DNA of 48,492 bases from Candidatus Moraniibacteriota bacterium (GTDB lineage: Bacteria; Patescibacteriota; Minisyncoccia; Moranbacterales; UBA1568): contig CAITOC010000047.1 in NCBI GenBank assembly GCA_903893925.1, forward strand, positions 1 to 48,492. The letters run 5' to 3'. Below, piece after piece: positions 46,839 to 48,492 of the stretch. A program made the position numbers and the translations under genes. Position 1 is the stretch's first letter. Each line of letters opens with the position of its first letter. The notes under the pieces are model-generated. The model saw only the letters and a list, made by a program, of their open reading frames with translations. It had not been told where the DNA came from and made no database searches.

Positions 46839-47075
46839 TTATCGTTTTTTGATCAGGAGTCCGAAATCGACGCAATTCCACTGGCATTGTGAGGCCGCCC
46901 CGTCCGTTCCCGTGCGAACAAGGGTGTCGCGACACTGCATAGCCATGCTGGAGCAGTGCTCTTTCTGTGAATTCCAATAATTCCAATTCGGTTCATACCC
47001 GAAATAGCCGAGTACGAATATGACTACGGTGAACGCCCCTACGATCCAGATGACGGTACGAAACAACGAAAACAT
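46839..47075 (-). CDS. Small membrane protein with Cys-rich extracytoplasmic tail
   Basis: A 78-aa protein: one N-terminal helix (VIWIVGAFTVVIFVLGYFGY, residues 8-27), then a short tail with four cysteines (HCSSMAMQCRD and SQCQWNC), spaced so that two disulfides could form. No family recognised. It starts 10 nt after the dehydrogenase stop and ends 23 nt before the GT2 start on the same strand, so the operon context supports it as real. Possibly a small accessory or sensor protein. Confidence 0.6.
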   Translation of the reverse strand: MFSLFRTVIWIVGAFTVVIFVLGYFGYEPNWNYWNSQKEHCSSMAMQCRDTLVRTGTDGAASQCQWNCVDFGLLIKKR

Positions 47076-47085
47076 ACTCTATGCG

Positions 47086-48390
47086 TTATCGTCCGATTCC
47101 CTTGTATGCGATGCCGGCCTCTGTTATGGCTTGGCGGTCGAAAGTGTTCTGTCCGTCGATAAATACCCTGACTCCATGCTTTGCGAGCAGCTCTGGCGTA
47201 ATCGAATCCAGGAACTCGCGATGTGCGGTGACAAGGATGACCGCGTCGGAACGATCGAGTATCGCCTCGAGCGTCTTTTCCGAAGAGAGGCGTAAGATAT
47301 GCGGGTCGAAGGTCGCGATATCGGCGCCGTATCGTTCCAGTTCCGCAATGACATCTTCTGCGGGGGATTCCCGAAGATCGTCCACGTTCGGCTTGTAGGC
47401 GAGTCCGAGTACACCGACCTTGGTCCCGTTGAGCGGTAGACGGATCGAGTTCAGCTCGTCTTGCAACAGTTCGACCGCATAGGCCGGCATGGAGTTATTG
47501 ATTTCGCGAGCGATTTTGAGGAACCGGTGGTCGAAACCGGACTGTTTGGCCCGCTCGATGAGATAGTACGGGTCGACCGGGATGCAGTGTCCGCCTACGC
47601 CACACGACGGATAGTGCGCCATAAACGCGAACGGCTTGGTAGCCGCACCGCGAATCACGTCTTTCACGTCGATACCGAGCTTGTCGAACGAACGTGCGAG
47701 TTCATTGACGAATGCGATGTTGATGTCACGAAAAGAGTTCTCGACAATCTTGACTGCCTCGGCTTCCCGTATGGACTTCATCGGACGAATCTCTCCATCG
47801 ACGATACTTCCGTAGAAGGCGAGTGCCCGCTCCAGCCCCTCGGGACTCGTCGAACCGACGACGCGCGGGATGTTCTTGACCGACCACTTCGTGTCCCCGG
47901 GATTGATCCGTTCGGGACAATGTGCCAGATGGATATCCTGGCCTACGACGAAGCCGGCTTTTTCAAGTATCGGCTTGACCACTTCCTCGGACACTCCCGG
48001 ATTTACGGTCGATTCCAAAACAACGAGAGCACCCTTTTTCGCATACTTGGCGACAAGGTCGGTCGCTCCTTTGACCGGAGCGAGGTCGGGGAAATGCACG
48101 TCGTCGACGGGTGTCGGTACACAGATAAGGATGATATCGGCATCGGACAGTATTGACGGGTTGGTCGAGGCCGTGAACGGATACTTCGGCAGTTCTTCCG
48201 ACAAACCCGCATCCTCGATCGGGGACTTCCCATCGTTGATGAGAGTCACTTTGCGCTCATCGAGATCGAGTCCTGTGACGGAATATCCTCGCTCCACGGC
48301 TCGCACTGCGATCGGGAGGCCGACATAACCGAGACCGATAACGCACACGGATCGATCTTTCCCGGAAACCTTATTCATTGTTTCGGCCAT
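47086..48390 (-). CDS. UDP-N-acetylhexosamine 6-dehydrogenase (WbpA/WecC-like)
   Basis: A 434-aa nucleotide-sugar dehydrogenase. Rossmann motif VCVIGLGYVGLPIA (15-28), PTPVD, ESTVNPGVSEEVV, HCPERINPGD (typical of UDP-GlcNAc/ManNAc rather than UDP-Glc dehydrogenases), catalytic Cys269 in GVGGHCIPVDPYYL, and GLAYKPNVDDLRESPA. It should make UDP-GlcNAcA or UDP-ManNAcA in the cytosol. It differs from the Ugd at 2916, which has NPEFLAQG and GGSCFPKD, so the locus can make two kinds of uronic acid. ATG 48390 starts the minus-strand operon behind a good promoter (48417-48445). Confidence 0.92.
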   Translation of the reverse strand: MAETMNKVSGKDRSVCVIGLGYVGLPIAVRAVERGYSVTGLDLDERKVTLINDGKSPIEDAGLSEELPKYPFTASTNPSILSDADIILICVPTPVDDVHFPDLAPVKGATDLVAKYAKKGALVVLESTVNPGVSEEVVKPILEKAGFVVGQDIHLAHCPERINPGDTKWSVKNIPRVVGSTSPEGLERALAFYGSIVDGEIRPMKSIREAEAVKIVENSFRDINIAFVNELARSFDKLGIDVKDVIRGAATKPFAFMAHYPSCGVGGHCIPVDPYYLIERAKQSGFDHRFLKIAREINNSMPAYAVELLQDELNSIRLPLNGTKVGVLGLAYKPNVDDLRESPAEDVIAELERYGADIATFDPHILRLSSEKTLEAILDRSDAVILVTAHREFLDSITPELLAKHGVRVFIDGQNTFDRQAITEAGIAYKGIGR

Positions 48391-48416
48391 AATTCATCAT
48401 TACATGTTTCAGTGAC

Positions 48417-48445
48417 AGTATACGGAAAAGAAGCGAATAAATCAA
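48417..48445 (-). promoter_or_regulatory. Promoter of the minus-strand glycan operon
   Basis: On the minus strand: TTGATT, a 17-nt spacer and TATACT, about 27 nt before ATG 48390. It probably drives the run from the dehydrogenase through the GT genes. The last 47 nt of the window hold nothing further that I can identify. Confidence 0.55.
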
Positions 48446-48492
48446 TCAATGATGATAGATTGCCATTATATTATTGTTTCTTTCCCATTTCG

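Overview
The window is a 48.5 kb surface-glycan locus, apparently from an uncultured bacterium. Base composition looks close to balanced. TGA acts as a stop throughout (many ATGA start/stop overlaps), so this is the standard bacterial code. The mix suggests Candidate Phyla Radiation/Patescibacteria or a similar lineage: many GT-C membrane glycosyltransferases, two flippase-like proteins of the lysylphosphatidylglycerol-synthase TM family, ALG5/ALG10-like genes, an isolated RtcB and palindromic repeats inside genes. There is no rRNA, tRNA, ribosomal protein, CRISPR array or transposase in the window, so taxonomy is inference only.

Layout. 1-459: dispersed palindromic element, a branched inverted-repeat structure and a terminator. 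460-1227 (-): ALG5-like polyprenyl-phosphate glucosyltransferase. 1228-1950: non-coding, with a second palindromic element, a long hairpin and divergent promoters. 1951-9257 (+): operon with a GT2 polyprenyl-P-sugar synthase, UDP-glucose dehydrogenase, GT4, flippase-like protein, AsnB-type amidotransferase and a second flippase-like protein. 9359-15824 (-): ALG10-like GT, membrane-anchored GH28 pectinase-like hydrolase and two GT39/PMT-type GT-C enzymes. 15965-31037 (+): membrane-anchored metallophosphoesterase, then seven GT39-like paralogues and one other GT-C-like protein, mostly joined by ATGA overlaps. 31266-32830 (+): two hypothetical genes. 33089-35173 (-): Wzx-type flippase and thymidylate-kinase-like P-loop kinase. 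35409-36983 (+): O-antigen ligase/polymerase carrying two in-frame repeat insertions. 37105-37650 (+): hypothetical gene with its own promoter and terminator. 37792-48390 (-): a long gene run led by a UDP-HexNAc dehydrogenase, then a small Cys-rich membrane protein, GT2, GT4, a GT-C-like protein, a small membrane protein, GT4, Nudix, an ACT-like protein, a nucleotidyltransferase and RtcB.

How the genes could work together (inference). Two nucleotide-sugar dehydrogenases would supply uronic acids. AsnB could amidate them. GT4 enzymes would extend a lipid-linked chain in the cytoplasm, and Wzx would flip it. The GT2 enzymes would make polyprenyl-P-sugars that the GT-C enzymes (ALG10-like, GT39-like array) use outside the membrane. 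The Wzy/WaaL-like protein would polymerise or ligate. The anchored GH28 enzyme and the metallophosphoesterase would trim products or recycle carriers. No initiating phosphoglycosyl transferase is visible, so the locus probably continues outside the window or uses one encoded elsewhere.

Most unusual items: (i) eight paralogous GT39-like enzymes sharing a D-Q-x-R-D active-site signature, a C-terminal domain and, in six, a spaced cysteine pair; (ii) a bacterial ALG5-like plus ALG10-like pair; (iii) a five-copy MITE-like element whose hairpin covaries and whose inverted copies bracket a three-gene GT cassette; (iv) two palindromic repeats translated in frame within the ligase/polymerase gene.
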